Assembly: GCA_020061685.1 (NCBI GenBank)
Contig: JAGUXU010000096.1
Coordinates: 1-7,198, forward strand
Length of the DNA: 7,198 nt
Source of the DNA: Candidatus Omnitrophota bacterium
GTDB taxonomy: Bacteria > Omnitrophota > Gorgyraeia > Pluralincolimonadales > Pluralincolimonadaceae
Reading direction: 5' to 3'
In this document: positions 6,801-7,198 of the stretch, in pieces
Layout of the letters: each line of letters opens with the position of its first letter
Position numbering within the stretch: position 1 is the stretch's first letter
Notes under the pieces: model-generated
What the model was told of the DNA's origin: nothing
The model's database searches: none
Seen by the model: only the letters and a program-made list of their open reading frames with translations
Program-made: the position numbers and the translations under genes

Positions 6801-7198
6801 TTATTGTGATCCTGATTTTCCTGAATTAGACCTTAATATCGCGAAATCCGTCAGGTCTATCTGGTTGTTTCCGTTGAAATCGGCTCTCTCGTCCCATTTG
6901 GCGTCGCCAGGCCTGGTGCCTTTGGCGGCCCGCAATATCGCGAAATCGACCAACGAGACGATATTATTGTTATCGGCATCGCCGCCTAAGAGAGAAAAGT
7001 CTATATCTGAAGTTATTCCCCCGGCATTTACTTCGACATTGCTGAGCTTAGCCCGCAGAGAATTAGATGCCTTCGCGGTGATATCATAGACTCCCGGTTC
7101 TATATGCGGGAAGATATATTTGCCATCGCTGCCGCTTACCATCTGAAAGGTCTTGACCGGTGTTGTCTCTCCCGGGTTTCTCAACTCAAAGGTGATCA
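6801..7198 (-). CDS. Dockerin-containing protein with carboxypeptidase-regulatory-like domain (5' end outside window)
   Basis: Only the last 132 codons are visible. The frame is open through the right edge: ITFE is read before the TTG at 7184, so that TTG is not a real start. The first part (codons from the edge to about 7000), with LRNPGE, then GSDGKYIFPHIEPGVYDI, is a carboxypeptidase-regulatory/prealbumin-like beta-sandwich often found just before dockerins. Then comes a type I-like dockerin with two calcium-loop repeats. The first has D-x-D-x-N-x-x-x-S-x-x-D (DADNNNIVSLVD), the second D-x-N-x-N-x-x-x-D-x-x-D (DFNGNNQIDLTD). Each is followed by FAILR, and the repeats are 33 residues apart. 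Dockerins attach their host protein to a cohesin; the next gene, 20 bases on, encodes one. What the missing N-terminus carries (enzyme, binding module or structural part) cannot be seen. It is the first visible gene of the operon. Confidence 0.87.
   Translation of the reverse strand, partial: ITFELRNPGETTPVKTFQMVSGSDGKYIFPHIEPGVYDITAKASNSLRAKLSNVEVNAGGITSDIDFSLLGGDADNNNIVSLVDFAILRAAKGTRPGDAKWDERADFNGNNQIDLTDFAILRSNSGKSGSQ
6819..6980 (-). repeat. Two dockerin calcium-binding repeats
   Basis: Repeat 1 is at about 6921-6980 and repeat 2 at about 6819-6881. Both keep acidic or amide side chains at loop positions 1, 3, 5, 9 (Ser in repeat 1) and 12. A 14-base identical stretch, AATATCGCGAAATC, occurs in both (6835-6848 and 6934-6947, 99 bases apart), encoding the shared DFAIL. 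At loop positions 10 and 11, which contribute to cohesin choice in clostridial dockerins, the residues are Leu-Val and Leu-Thr. Confidence 0.85.

Noticed and set aside
7182..7184. TTG as start of the dockerin protein
   Set aside because: The frame is open upstream to the window edge and the regulatory-like domain already needs residues before it, so the gene is cut by the window.

Overview
The window looks like a polysaccharide-degradation locus from a Gram-negative-type, probably uncultured, bacterium. The strongest clue is a PEP-CTERM sorting signal, known from diderm bacteria with exosortases. The mix of GH9, GH8-like, discoidin, cohesin and dockerin modules would fit Omnitrophota or the Planctomycetota/Verrucomicrobiota group. 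This placement is inference. All genes are on the minus strand and read from high to low coordinates, and most have a clear Shine-Dalgarno sequence.

Layout in transcription order: (1) 7198-6801, the C-terminal part of a protein with a carboxypeptidase-regulatory-like beta domain and a two-repeat dockerin, running off the right edge. (2) 6780-6154, a secreted cohesin-domain protein ending in a PEP-CTERM signal. (3) 6138-3766, a secreted GH8-like (alpha/alpha)6 protein carrying two discoidin/CBM32-like modules whose halves are in swapped order. (4) 3735-1372, a secreted GH9 glycosidase with CBM11/CIA30-like and CelD_N Ig-like modules. (5) 1354-773, a small secreted CBM4/9/22-like protein. Gaps are only 15-30 bases, so these five probably form one operon, closed by a strong intrinsic terminator at 706-745. 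(6) 627-1, the N-terminal part of a ribose-type periplasmic sugar-binding protein, with its own sigma70-type promoter (660-688) and running off the left edge.

The most interesting reading is a cellulosome-like system. A cohesin protein that exosortase could place at the cell surface sits beside a dockerin protein and is followed by two glycosidases and a carbohydrate-binding protein, with a sugar importer component next door. Neither glycosidase carries a dockerin, so how enzymes would join the complex is open. Both glycosidases also differ from the textbook active-site motifs of their families, so a substrate other than plain cellulose is possible. There is no non-coding stretch over 300 bases. 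The largest gap, 628-772, holds the terminator, the promoter and a ribosome binding site.
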